A stretch of 42,244 nt of DNA from Lachnospiraceae bacterium (lineage in GTDB: Bacteria > Bacillota > Clostridia > Lachnospirales > Lachnospiraceae), in the NCBI GenBank assembly GCA_910574745.1, contig CAJTCE010000033.1, positions 1 through 42,244 of the forward strand, in the 5' to 3' direction. This document shows, in pieces, positions 33,130-40,546 of this stretch. Positions within the stretch are counted from its first letter, which is position 1, and each line of letters starts with the position of its first letter. The notes under the pieces were generated by a model. The model saw only the letters and a list, made by a program, of their open reading frames with translations. It ran no database searches and was not told the DNA's origin. Made by a program: the position numbers and the translations under genes.

Positions 33130-33408
33130 TTACCCGCCAATCCTTGACATGCGCCATTCATGAGAAAAATAATTATAGCGCAGATGAAATGTCCGCTGTG
33201 TACCATACAGCGGCGCCGAGCAGACAAAATTTGCCCCAAGGGAACTGTGTTCCTGGTCCGTTGAAAGAACCTTATCTATGTTTATGGTAATGATTTCGCC
33301 ATTCCTGTCACAAAAGCGGAATTTCATGGGCGTGATTTTCCCATTTGTATCCGTGCAGGAAATCATCTGCACGGGAATATCTATGCACAGAATGCTTTCC
33401 ACAAACAT
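33130..33408 (-). CDS. Conserved hypothetical protein, 92 aa, convergent with the YolD gene
   Basis: GGGAGG precedes ATG by two bases. The product is beta-rich: MFVESILCIDIPVQMISCTD, ITPMKFRFCDRNGEIITINI, FVCSAPLYGTQRTFHLRYNY. It looks like a complete small domain. Similar short proteins accompany polymerase/YolD cassettes in clostridial genomes in my recollection, but I know no function. The two-base gap to the YolD stop suggests a stable arrangement. Confidence 0.6.
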   Translation of the reverse strand: MFVESILCIDIPVQMISCTDTNGKITPMKFRFCDRNGEIITINIDKVLSTDQEHSSLGANFVCSAPLYGTQRTFHLRYNYFSHEWRMSRIGG

Positions 33409-33662
33409 GCCCTCCCAATCATAAAAAAGATGATATTATGCTATATTTATTATTCCGAATTTTGATGATAATATAGCTTTGGGGAATGGTTTTTCTGTTT
33501 CATTGCCGCAAAATTCCACTTTGATCTCATTGCTGTATTGTCTTGATGTTACAATCCCATCATCGGCAGAATCAGAAAGGAATATCTTTTCTTTCCTTAA
33601 CAAATTGTCTGCTAAAAAATAAATTTTCTTATTTTTGTACCAAAAAAGTCAGATTTATTATA

Positions 33663-34286
33663 TCATTTCCAGTAATCCTCCACCTTGAAGTTATATACCT
33701 CTATCAGTTCTTCCAACCATTCCACCCTAATGCCTTTTATGGTCTCCTTACTACCCAGGCATTTAAGCTCATAGCCTTCCTGTAAGCATCCTGCCTGTAC
33801 AAACCCAAGCCCTTCCACATAGAACGGATGCAGCTCTGTGGTCACGATCTCTTCCCTGTCAGTCTCCACATGTATCAGCTTGTCCGTCTCGCTGACAAAG
33901 ACCTCTTCTACCTCCTTTAACGCGCAATTACCTGTCTCTTCATCATAAGCCCAGACCTGATCCCCGGCTTCCACTTCCTCGATGGCTCTCTGTCCATCCT
34001 CTATGGAAACCATTGTCCCCGCCACAAAGCAGTGGGGTTCTCCTGTTATGCCTGTAACGGCTTTACAGCCTACGCCGTCGGAACCCATCAGCTTATACAG
34101 GCCTCTTGCACTGCCTATTGCCGCTCCCGTGGAAAGGACCGTACCTGTTGCCGCTAATCCCAAGTTTACGATTTCTTCCGCTCCCAGTTCGCCCGTCTGG
34201 TATGCTTCATAGGCGTCCACTGCCGCATAGTAGGTATCAATGCCGCTCATGGTCGCCTGGGCTGTATAAAAATCTTTAGCCCCCAT
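33663..34286 (-). pseudogene. RHS pre-toxin/Hint cassette A, lacking the C-terminal HN and any toxin tip
   Basis: Polymorphic-toxin Hint segment. The conserved pre-toxin helix (GELGAEEIVNLGLAATGT) and Hint motifs are present: Cys nucleophile in PHCFVAGTMVS, TTELHPFYV (Thr-x-x-His block) and EVYNFKVEDY. Homology to the other copies stops at 33672, before the HTYYVGDGDVLVHN end, so autocleavage and a toxin are both lost. At the other end homology begins at ACAGCC (34265), with no RHS core. A one-residue gap occurs in CLGSKET (others CLDGSKET). It is the last cassette of the array in the direction of transcription. Confidence 0.85.
33672..34265 (-). repeat. Hint repeat copy A
   Basis: Near-identical at DNA level to copies C and D; 5-prime boundary at 34265, 3-prime boundary at 33672. 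Confidence 0.9.
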
Positions 34287-34312
34287 TTCGATTTATATTC
34301 TTAATTATTTGT

Positions 34313-34690
34313 TTATTTCAATGCAGTTTCAAATTCATACATACAATCATACAATACTATTATCCCTTCTTTCAAATTTTCTAAAGCCAATTCATAGTTC
34401 CAATATATGATTAATGGTTTTTGTCTATTTTCTTTATAATATAAACATATGTAATCACCATAATCCACTTCTGCAATCGGTATAATATCATATCCCCAAA
34501 AATCGTAGAATTCTTCCAAAATATGACTAATCTCAGAAACAGTCAAGAACTTACTTATACAAAAGACATCATCTTCAAAATAGATTTTATTCTTACCATC
34601 AATTTTCTTAAATCCCGATTGATATAATCTTTTATATTCCTCTGGTAATTTAATATTTTGCTTCTTTTCAATACTTTCCAAACTATACAT
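34313..34690 (-). CDS. SMI1/KNR4 (SUKH) family immunity protein
   Basis: 125 aa cytoplasmic protein with the SUKH pattern: an N-terminal IEKKQNIKLPEEYKRLYQSG, then IPIAEVDYGDYICLYYKENR and PLIIYWNYE. SUKH proteins are the commonest immunity partners of polymorphic nuclease toxins. Its ATG shares a base with the toxin-tip stop codon (TAATG), the tight coupling expected of toxin-immunity pairs; GGAGG lies nine bases upstream. It should neutralise the tip encoded at 34690-35160. Confidence 0.85.
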   Translation of the reverse strand: MYSLESIEKKQNIKLPEEYKRLYQSGFKKIDGKNKIYFEDDVFCISKFLTVSEISHILEEFYDFWGYDIIPIAEVDYGDYICLYYKENRQKPLIIYWNYELALENLKEGIIVLYDCMYEFETALK

Positions 34691-35160
34691 TATTTATTAC
34701 CTCCATAATATGGAAATTGAGAATTTCTATTAGTTTTCCCCGCTTTGGGAGCCAAATTAATAAATCCCCTATGACTTCCTGTTGGTGTATCTTCTGTACT
34801 AATATTAAAATCATATTCTTTTATATATTTTATTACATTATGCTCTGAATCATATATAATTTCATCCGGATACATTATCGTATCTTCCATTAATTTAGCC
34901 ACATTTACGTTTTCTCCAAATTGAGTCTTATTCCTTGTAGATCTTACCTGTGGATTATGTACATGCTTTTGCGCATGAAGTGTCATAAAGTCATCTAATT
35001 CATATCCCCCACCTTGTTTATAATAGGGATTGTCAGGATTAATGTTCTGCGGATTCGCACACTTATTATGCACCAGCACATCCCCATCCCCCACATAGTA
35101 GGTATGGTAATCCGCCACCTCAAAGTTATACACCTCTACCGCTTCTTCCAGCCATTCCAC
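34690..35160 (-). pseudogene. Cassette B: end of Hint domain plus BECR-like toxin tip, frame disconnected
   Basis: The in-frame GTG at 35160 falls within the Hint domain: VEWLEEAVEVYNFEVADYHT, then YYVGDGDVLVHNKCANP. The tip follows (about 105 residues), with LHAQKHVHNPQVRSTRNKTQ and FGENVNVAKLMEDTI, a pattern seen in BECR-fold RNase toxins (barnase/EndoU/colicin E5-RelE type); this assignment is tentative. The upstream part of Hint copy B (35172-35285) is in another frame because of a single-base deletion. The SUKH immunity gene follows immediately. Confidence 0.65.
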
Positions 35161-35285
35161 ACTTATGCCTGCTACTGTCCCTTACTTCCATCCAGAAACT
35201 TAAGCTCATAGCCTTCCTGCAGGCATCCCGCCTGTACAAACCCAAGCCCTTCCACATAGAACGGATGCAGCTCTGTGGTCACTAC
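35051..35285 (-). repeat. Hint repeat copy B (3-prime half only)
   Basis: Begins within VVTTELHPFYV at 35285 and runs through the HN end. Relative to copy D one base is lost at about 35180 (GGGACAGTA against AGAGACAGTA), giving TAG at 35172. Confidence 0.85.
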
Positions 35286-35312
35286 ACCTTTTCTATATAT
35301 TGGATTCTAAAG

Positions 35313-35774
35313 CTATTTTATTTTCCCATAAACTATAGATCCTTCGTGATAAAATTCAATTACTTCTTTTTTATCACTTGATAGCAACCATGTATCAAAT
35401 GCTACTGCCAACACGTCATCAATATTTTCTATGATTGTTTCCAGCTTACATCGTACACCTGGTAATCCCCAGTTATCCCAAAGAATATAGAATTCTTGTT
35501 GCCCACAACAGATATTAAAAATATCAGATATTTTTTCAATTACAATCTTACTATCTATCTTTTTCCAACAAATACAACCATAATCCGTCATTGGGAAGTT
35601 ACTTGCCATCTGTCTAAAAATAAGTTCAGTATCTTCCAAAGTAAGCACTTTATACAACTTTAAAGCTTCAATACATTCTTGAAACATAACATCATTTTGC
35701 CAATATAGTTGTTCAATTTTTTTTTTGCTTCTTGCTCTCAATAACTGATACCTTTTTCTTGTTTCTTCATTCAT
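35313..35774 (-). CDS. Candidate immunity protein of cassette C, 153 aa
   Basis: ATG at 35774 follows AAGGAG by seven bases and lies 11 bases after the stop of the cassette C toxin. Helical N-terminus (ETRKRYQLLRARSKKKIEQL), then a beta-rich domain: EFYILWDNWGLPGVRCKLET and VAFDTWLLSSDKKEVIEFYH. The end pattern (DTWLLS...EFYHEG.I..G) is one I associate with CDI/RHS immunity proteins, but I cannot name the family. Position makes immunity the best guess. Confidence 0.6.
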   Translation of the reverse strand: MNEETRKRYQLLRARSKKKIEQLYWQNDVMFQECIEALKLYKVLTLEDTELIFRQMASNFPMTDYGCICWKKIDSKIVIEKISDIFNICCGQQEFYILWDNWGLPGVRCKLETIIENIDDVLAVAFDTWLLSSDKKEVIEFYHEGSIVYGKIK

Positions 35775-35785
35775 AACAGTTCTCC

Positions 35786-36745
35786 TTAATTCCACAAATC
35801 AATTATTTTTTTATATTCATCATAAGATATATCTATTAGAATTACTGTTTTAACCGCATTAGTGCCTCTACCAGCAGAAAAATCATCAATATTATAATGC
35901 ACCCCGATAATTTCATCAAAATCCAAGCGCCATCTAATTTTTTTATCAAAAGATTCTCTACCTATCTGCTTTTTATATCCATAACTTTTTTCCAATCTTC
36001 CAACATATCTATTTGATCCATTTACAAATGCCCCTGTTTTATCTAATTCTTTAAGTAATGTATTTCTTGCAGCATCATGAGTCCGCTCTTTAGGTAAAAC
36101 AACTTCATTAGATCGAATACCACCATCTTTTCCACTCGGATTCGCACACTTATTATGCACCAGCACATCCCCATCCCCCACATAGTAGGTATGGTAATCC
36201 GCCACCTCAAAGTTATACACCTCTGCCGGCTCTTCCAGCCACTCCACTCTTATGCCTGTTATGGTCTCCTTACTTCCATCCAGACACCTAAGCTCATAGC
36301 CTTCCTGTAAGCATCCCGCCTGTACGAACCCAAGCCCTTCCACATAGAACGGATGCAGCTCTGTGGTCACGATCTCTTCCCTGTCAGTCCCCACATGTAC
36401 CAGCTTGTCCGTCTCGCTGACAAAGACCTCCTCTACCTCCTTTAGTGCCTTTTCTCCTGTCTCCTCATCATAAGCCCAGACCTTGTCCCCGGCTTCCACT
36501 TCCTCGATGGCTCTCTGTCCATCCTCCGTGGACACCAGTGTCCCCGCCACAAAGCAGTGGGGCTCTCCGGTTATGCCTGTAACGGCTTTACAGCCTACGC
36601 CGTCGGAGCCCATCAGCTTATACAGCCCTCTTGCACTGCCTATTGCCGCTCCCGTAGAAAGAACCGTACCTGTTGCCGCTAATCCCAAGTTTACGATTTC
36701 TTCCGCTCCCAGTTCTCCCGCCTGGTATGCTTCATAGGCGTCCAC
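35786..36745 (-). CDS. Cassette C: Hint domain plus toxin tip
   Basis: 319 codons from an in-frame GTG at 36745, which is internal: the same domain continues upstream in another frame (RHS core) but is cut off by a 4-base deletion at 36760. Complete Hint: C64 in PHCFVAGTLVS, H131 in TTELHPFYV, H197-N198 in DVLVHNKC. The tip (201-319) contains RTHDAARNTLLKEL, NRYVGRLEKSYGYKKQIGRE and WRLDFDEIIGVHYNIDDFSA, a recurrent RHS/CdiA tip that I recognise but cannot name. The HN end would release the tip by autoproteolysis. The immunity candidate follows after 11 bases. Confidence 0.8.
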   Translation of the reverse strand: MDAYEAYQAGELGAEEIVNLGLAATGTVLSTGAAIGSARGLYKLMGSDGVGCKAVTGITGEPHCFVAGTLVSTEDGQRAIEEVEAGDKVWAYDEETGEKALKEVEEVFVSETDKLVHVGTDREEIVTTELHPFYVEGLGFVQAGCLQEGYELRCLDGSKETITGIRVEWLEEPAEVYNFEVADYHTYYVGDGDVLVHNKCANPSGKDGGIRSNEVVLPKERTHDAARNTLLKELDKTGAFVNGSNRYVGRLEKSYGYKKQIGRESFDKKIRWRLDFDEIIGVHYNIDDFSAGRGTNAVKTVILIDISYDEYKKIIDLWN

Positions 36746-36848
36746 CGCCGCATAGTAGGTATCCCACTCATGGTCGCCTGGGCTGTGTGGGATACGAGCT
36801 TAGACCCCAATGTCAGGTATTTTGCCACCGTTTCCGCTTTATTGATGT
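36137..36848 (-). repeat. Hint repeat copy C
   Basis: Shares sequence with copy D over its whole length, including the segment upstream of the Hint (VAKYLTLG.KLVSHTAQATMS). It differs by loss of TATC at 36760. Confidence 0.9.
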
Positions 36849-37428
36849 ACTTCGTCCCTGTTGCCACAGCTTTGATGGTCCCGCCTGCAAAGCTTCCAAG
36901 CATGGGCAGCGCCGACAACAGGCATACCCCCGCCATGAAGTCATTGCCTTCCGCCTTATACCAAAGGGCATTGATCAGGTCCGCTCCGTCCCATACGATT
37001 CCCACTACGTCCAGCAGGGCATGTCCGATGGTTGACCAGTCAAGGTTTAAGAATCCCAGGGGGCACAGGCCAAAGGGGTCTGTGCTGCTCACGGGATTGC
37101 CCTGTACATAACTGTAGCGGTTTAAGCTCTGGCTGTCTGTGATGTCTCCTGTCAGGATATCCCAGTTGATGAACCGTTTGATGTCCGTATTGTAATACCG
37201 CGCCCTCATATGGTACAGGCCGTTCCCGTCCGTGGCCACTCCCAGCTGTCCGTTATATAAGAAGCGGATCCCTGTTTCCGATACTGCGCCGTCAGTGATT
37301 CCGGTCAGTTCCCCATAGGCGCTGTAGGCAAACCTTAAGCGGACTTCCCCGTCCTGTCCCATTAAAGCGGCTGTGGAACCTAAGTGGTCATAGTGGTAAT
37401 ACAGCCATCCGTTCTTTCTTACAGCATT
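36691..37428 (-). pseudogene. RHS repeat-associated core and pre-toxin segment, N-terminally truncated and frameshifted
   Basis: The open frame starts at 37428 without a start codon, right after the preceding immunity gene. It reads NGWLYYHYDHLGSTAALMGQ, then the canonical RHS core: LYNGQLGVATDGNGLYHMRA, RYYNTDIKRFINWD, SLNRYSYVQGNPVSSTDPFG. Then comes a pre-toxin segment (WDGADLINALWYKAEGNDFM, LLSALPMLGSFAGGTIKAVA) that leads into the Hint copy. The frame is lost at TATC 36760-36763. An RHS shell protein is normally over 1000 residues; here only the core remains. The core protease site normally releases the toxin portion inside the shell. Confidence 0.85.
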
Positions 37429-37440
37429 TCATTAATATTT

Positions 37441-37806
37441 TTATATCCAAATTTCTTTGCAATAATCTCCAGGCTTTTTCCAGTATGGCGTACTCTCACA
37501 TATACGTTCCAAATCATCCTTTTCATCATTACCAATTTGAGAATCTATTTTTATATCAAGTTTTGCTCTAATTGCTGCTAAACGCTCACATATCAAACTA
37601 TTATCAATAAATTTAGTAGTTTCATTTTCATATAAGCTCCTCTCTTTATCATAATAAAAGCTACCCATAGCATGTAAAGAACACAAAATGAAATCTATTT
37701 CTTTGTAAATTAAAGCAATATCTCTGCCATCATATGTTATATTCTGATTAGATAAACTTAATTTAATCTTTTCTCTTGACAAACCTGGCATTCTCAATTT
37801 TAACAT
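37441..37806 (-). CDS. Candidate immunity protein of cassette D, 121 aa
   Basis: Overlaps the end of the ART-HYD1 toxin by 44 bases; GAAAGGAG lies directly before ATG at 37806 and a second ATG at 37791 is possible. The product is mostly helical: IYKEIDFILCSLHAMGSFYY, FIDNSLICERLAAIRAKLDI, CESTPYWKKPGDYCKEIWI. No family recognised. The overlap and the one-to-one pairing seen elsewhere in the array make it the probable antitoxin for the ADP-ribosyltransferase tip. Confidence 0.55.
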   Translation of the reverse strand: MLKLRMPGLSREKIKLSLSNQNITYDGRDIALIYKEIDFILCSLHAMGSFYYDKERSLYENETTKFIDNSLICERLAAIRAKLDIKIDSQIGNDEKDDLERICESTPYWKKPGDYCKEIWI

Positions 37807-38788
37807 CTCCTTTCACAGTTAACTCTAATGCATGATACCGAGGATTTTCTATCCATTCAACAAGTTGTGAAGTATTAATATCAAATTCAATATAATTTCT
37901 ACCTTTTCCTTTACCCAATTGATATAATTCCTCTGCTTCTATACGGCTCAATGGTTTTCTATCAGCTAATTCAAGATATACTCTATTGTTATCTTTTGCA
38001 TAAATTATTCCACTTTCTTGGATTCCCTTTAATCCTTTAGTATTTGTATAATGCCTTACTCTTACTATTTCTGTATTTCCATCACTCCCACTCGGATTGG
38101 CACACTTATTATGCACCAGCACATCCCCATCCCCCACATAGTAGGTATGGTAATCCGCCACCTCAAAGTTATATACCTCTGCCGGCTCTTCCAGCCATTC
38201 CACCCTTATGCCTGTTACTGTCTCTTTCCTTCCATCCAGACATTTAAGCTTATAGCCTTCCTGTAAGCACCCCGCCTGTACAAACCCAAGCCCTTCCACG
38301 TAGAACGAATGCAGCTCTGTGGTCACGATCTCTTCCCTGTCAGTCTCCACATGAATTAGCTTGTCCGTCTCACTGACAAAGACCTCTTCTACCTCCTTTA
38401 GTGCCTTTTCTCCTGTCTCCTCATCATAAGCCCAGACTTTATCCCCGGCTTCCACTTCCTCAATGGCTTTCTGTCCATCCTCCGTGGATACCAGCGTACC
38501 TGCCACAAAACAGTGGGGCTCCCCGGTTATGCCTGTAACGGCTTTACAGCCTACGCCGTCGGAGCCCATCAGCTTATACAGGCCTCTTGCACTGCCTATT
38601 GCCGCTCCTGTGGAAAGGATCGTGCCTGTTGCCGCTAATCCCAAGTTTACGATTTCTTCCGCTCCCAGTTCGCCCGTCTGGTATGCTTCATAGGCGTCCA
38701 CCGCAGCATAGTAGGTATCTATCCCACTCATGGTCGCCTGGGCTGTGTGGGATACGAGCTTAGTCCCCAGCGTCAGATATTTTGCCAC
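37763..38788 (-). CDS. Cassette D: Hint domain plus ART-HYD1-type ADP-ribosyltransferase tip
   Basis: 341 codons. Residues 1-90 are the conserved pre-toxin segment; the Hint has C93 (PHCFVAGT), H160 (TTELHSFYV, Ser where the other copies have Pro) and H226-N227 (DVLVHNKC). The tip (231-341) reads VRVRHYTNTKGLKGIQESGI, NRVYLELADRKPLS and GKGRNYIEFDINTSQLVEWI, matching the HYD1-signature ADP-ribosyltransferase toxins (start HYTN, catalytic H-Y-D type). The frame opens at an internal GTG; the RHS core upstream is missing except for a scar. The expected immunity gene overlaps its end. Confidence 0.7.
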   Translation of the reverse strand: MAKYLTLGTKLVSHTAQATMSGIDTYYAAVDAYEAYQTGELGAEEIVNLGLAATGTILSTGAAIGSARGLYKLMGSDGVGCKAVTGITGEPHCFVAGTLVSTEDGQKAIEEVEAGDKVWAYDEETGEKALKEVEEVFVSETDKLIHVETDREEIVTTELHSFYVEGLGFVQAGCLQEGYKLKCLDGRKETVTGIRVEWLEEPAEVYNFEVADYHTYYVGDGDVLVHNKCANPSGSDGNTEIVRVRHYTNTKGLKGIQESGIIYAKDNNRVYLELADRKPLSRIEAEELYQLGKGKGRNYIEFDINTSQLVEWIENPRYHALELTVKGDVKIENARFVKRKD

Positions 38789-38812
38789 CGTCTCCGCTTT
38801 GTTCAGGTACTT
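38093..38812 (-). repeat. Hint repeat copy D
   Basis: Carries TATCTATC at 38716-38723 where copy C has one TATC. Upstream (38813-38860) a collapsed piece of the RHS pre-toxin segment remains. Confidence 0.9.
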
Positions 38813-38876
38813 CCGCCTTATATCAAAGGGCTTTGATCAGGTCCGCCCGTCCCAAAAGATCCCTAAATCCTAAAAT

Positions 38877-39254
38877 TTATCTAGCATATCCCTCTATTTT
38901 TTGTATAATTCCAGCATCCGCTATAAACTCAGCGTTAATTCCTCCCCTCATAATAATTTTCATTTTATTGTTATCTAATACATTAATATCAATATCATTT
39001 TTCTTACTCTTTCCTAATGTAAAAGTCAAATCATTAATATCCCAAAAATCCAATTCTACCATAATTGAATTATACTTTTTTAATTCCCATTTTTTAGGAA
39101 CAATATCTATCCATTTGGGCATATCAAATGACAATTTAATAGATTGTCCATAATAGGAAACGTTAAATTCCTCAATTACCAAATCTCTTAATTCAGGAAC
39201 TCTATTATATAATTGTTTTATAAATACATTATTAATTAAATGCTCATGCCACAT
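38877..39254 (-). CDS. Immunity protein, Imm50-like
   Basis: 125 aa; GGAG six bases before ATG, 15 bases after the stop of the tip at 39270. The pattern RVPELRDLVIEEFNVSYYGQ, SIKLSFDMPKWIDIVPKKWE, LKKYNSIMVELDFWDINDLT matches the Imm50 family (P.L.D...E......G..V.L.FD.P......PKKW...N...V.L.F..V..L). Probably neutralises the tip upstream. Confidence 0.65.
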   Translation of the reverse strand: MWHEHLINNVFIKQLYNRVPELRDLVIEEFNVSYYGQSIKLSFDMPKWIDIVPKKWELKKYNSIMVELDFWDINDLTFTLGKSKKNDIDINVLDNNKMKIIMRGGINAEFIADAGIIQKIEGYAR

Positions 39255-39269
39255 ATATGCTTCTCCGAT

Positions 39270-39587
39270 CTAAATTTCAAAGGGATAGTATCCCTGTGTT
39301 CTAGGAACCTTTCCTTTTCTTGTTCTTCCACCTGGCTGCACGTTAAAATGACTTCTTTGATTTCCCTTTTCATATCCTGCACTATGATCTTGTATAACAA
39401 TCATATTACCATATTCCATCAAATATTGACTTACTAAATCGCAGGTATGCCCACGAAAGTCATTCGAAAGGTTGTTATAGGGATATAGTTTTCTAAACTT
39501 ATCATCCTTCCACGCTACATCTAATGCGTTTCGAAACTGTCTTGTAATTCTTTTTACATCAAAAACCTCTTTTTTAAATTTCCACAA
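39270..39587 (-). CDS. Bare toxin tip without Hint domain, 105 aa
   Basis: The frame begins TTG-TGG inside the end of the UPF0489 gene (overlap 14 bases) and has no proper ribosome binding site. The product reads ITRQFRNALDVAWKDDKFRK, NDFRGHTCDLVSQYLMEYGN, then SHFNVQPGGRTRKGKVPRTQ and GYYPFEI. The closing HFNVQP...GK.P.T.GYYPF is typical of C-terminal ends of RHS/CDI nuclease toxins. No Hint or RHS part is attached, so it looks like an orphan tip cut loose by recombination. The Imm50-like gene follows. Confidence 0.55.
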   Translation of the reverse strand: MWKFKKEVFDVKRITRQFRNALDVAWKDDKFRKLYPYNNLSNDFRGHTCDLVSQYLMEYGNMIVIQDHSAGYEKGNQRSHFNVQPGGRTRKGKVPRTQGYYPFEI

Positions 39588-40380
39588 TGTATTCTCTTAC
39601 TATATTCATTATAAAATCAGCACTTGCCGGTGTATAATTAGGAGATTGAGCCAGTACAACAAAGTCAAAATCTCCCTCATATTTCACATCTTGAATAGAC
39701 GGAATAATCAAAAGAGGAACTTTTGGTTCTTTTATAGCAGTTTTCAAATATTCTTGTTTTTCTTGCTCATCTGCATCATAAGAAGGAAACGCCAACCCCG
39801 GATTACAAACAAGCTGTATTATATTCTCAACAGGAGTATCCCAAATGAGTCTCTCTTCAAAATCTTTCAAAGTTTCCCACATATAATCATTTTTATTACC
39901 ATTGGGATTGGCACAATAAGTCAACTTATTTATCCATCGAAAGGCAATAGCGTATAGAAGATAATTACCTATTCCTTCATCATTCATCTTTCCAAAGCAA
40001 TCCACATATTTTGTATGCATACAACGTTCATCAACTGGATATTGTAGCAAAGAATCTGAAATATATGTATATGAAAGATAACCAAAACCTAAATCTGCAT
40101 GTGAATCTATATGCACAACTTCAAATGGTGTTTGCAAACTTTCTTTTTTTATCAATTCCCGCCAAAAGAATAATGCTTCGTTGTGTCCAGTTACAATTCT
40201 TCCTTTAATTTTTCTCTTTTTTGAAATTCCAAGGTTATCTTCAAGAAATTTTCTTATTCGCTGCTCACTCCAAACACAATCTCCATACCTCTCCTCTGCT
40301 AAACGCTCTTCTCTGCTTTCTACAATCCCTGTAGCTATATACTCCATAAAATAGTCCATATCTAAATCAATAATCTTCAT
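39574..40380 (-). CDS. UPF0489 family protein (arginase/deacetylase-like fold)
   Basis: 268 aa. Conserved acidic motifs MKIIDLDMDYF (5-11) and VVHIDSHADLGFG (90-96, HIDSHAD) with VTGHNEA between them match UPF0489, whose DxHxD pattern resembles the metal site of arginase-fold enzymes. Its ATG overlaps the stop of an upstream frame (ATGA), as toxin-immunity genes do, and a toxin tip follows. In bacteria UPF0489 proteins often occur in polymorphic-toxin loci, so an immunity role is plausible; an enzymatic immunity (reversing a modification) is speculation. Confidence 0.7.
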   Translation of the reverse strand: MKIIDLDMDYFMEYIATGIVESREERLAEERYGDCVWSEQRIRKFLEDNLGISKKRKIKGRIVTGHNEALFFWRELIKKESLQTPFEVVHIDSHADLGFGYLSYTYISDSLLQYPVDERCMHTKYVDCFGKMNDEGIGNYLLYAIAFRWINKLTYCANPNGNKNDYMWETLKDFEERLIWDTPVENIIQLVCNPGLAFPSYDADEQEKQEYLKTAIKEPKVPLLIIPSIQDVKYEGDFDFVVLAQSPNYTPASADFIMNIVREYIVEI

Positions 40381-40508
40381 TTGCCTCTCCTATCTAAGTT
40401 GCACCCGCTTTCAAATCCGCATTGTTTCCAAAAAGATTTACCTTCTTCTCTAGATTGTTCTAAGTGTACTTCTCCATAATAATCTTGCAAAAAATAAACA
40501 ATAATTTT
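40377..40508 (-). pseudogene. C-terminal end of a gene coupled to UPF0489, probable toxin-tip tail
   Basis: Open frame without start: QDYYGEVHLEQSREEGKSFW then KQCGFESGCNLDRRGK, its TGA overlapping the UPF0489 ATG. The overlap is that of a toxin-immunity pair, so it is probably the last 40 residues of the toxin for which UPF0489 is the partner. Its N-terminal part is gone. Confidence 0.4.
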
Positions 40509-40546
40509 TTACCATAGATATTGCCACTTTTATAATATAACTGAAA

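Noticed and set aside
36483-36737. Plus-strand frame (SPASTSSMALCPSS...) recurring at 33982, 36483 and 38463
   Set aside because: It recurs only because it is antisense to the repeated Hint coding sequence; no starts or ribosome binding sites.
33663-38812. CRISPR-like or satellite repeat interpretation of the repeated blocks
   Set aside because: The repeats are coding Hint domains of over 500 bp with protein-level motifs and different toxin tips between them, not short spacer-separated repeats.
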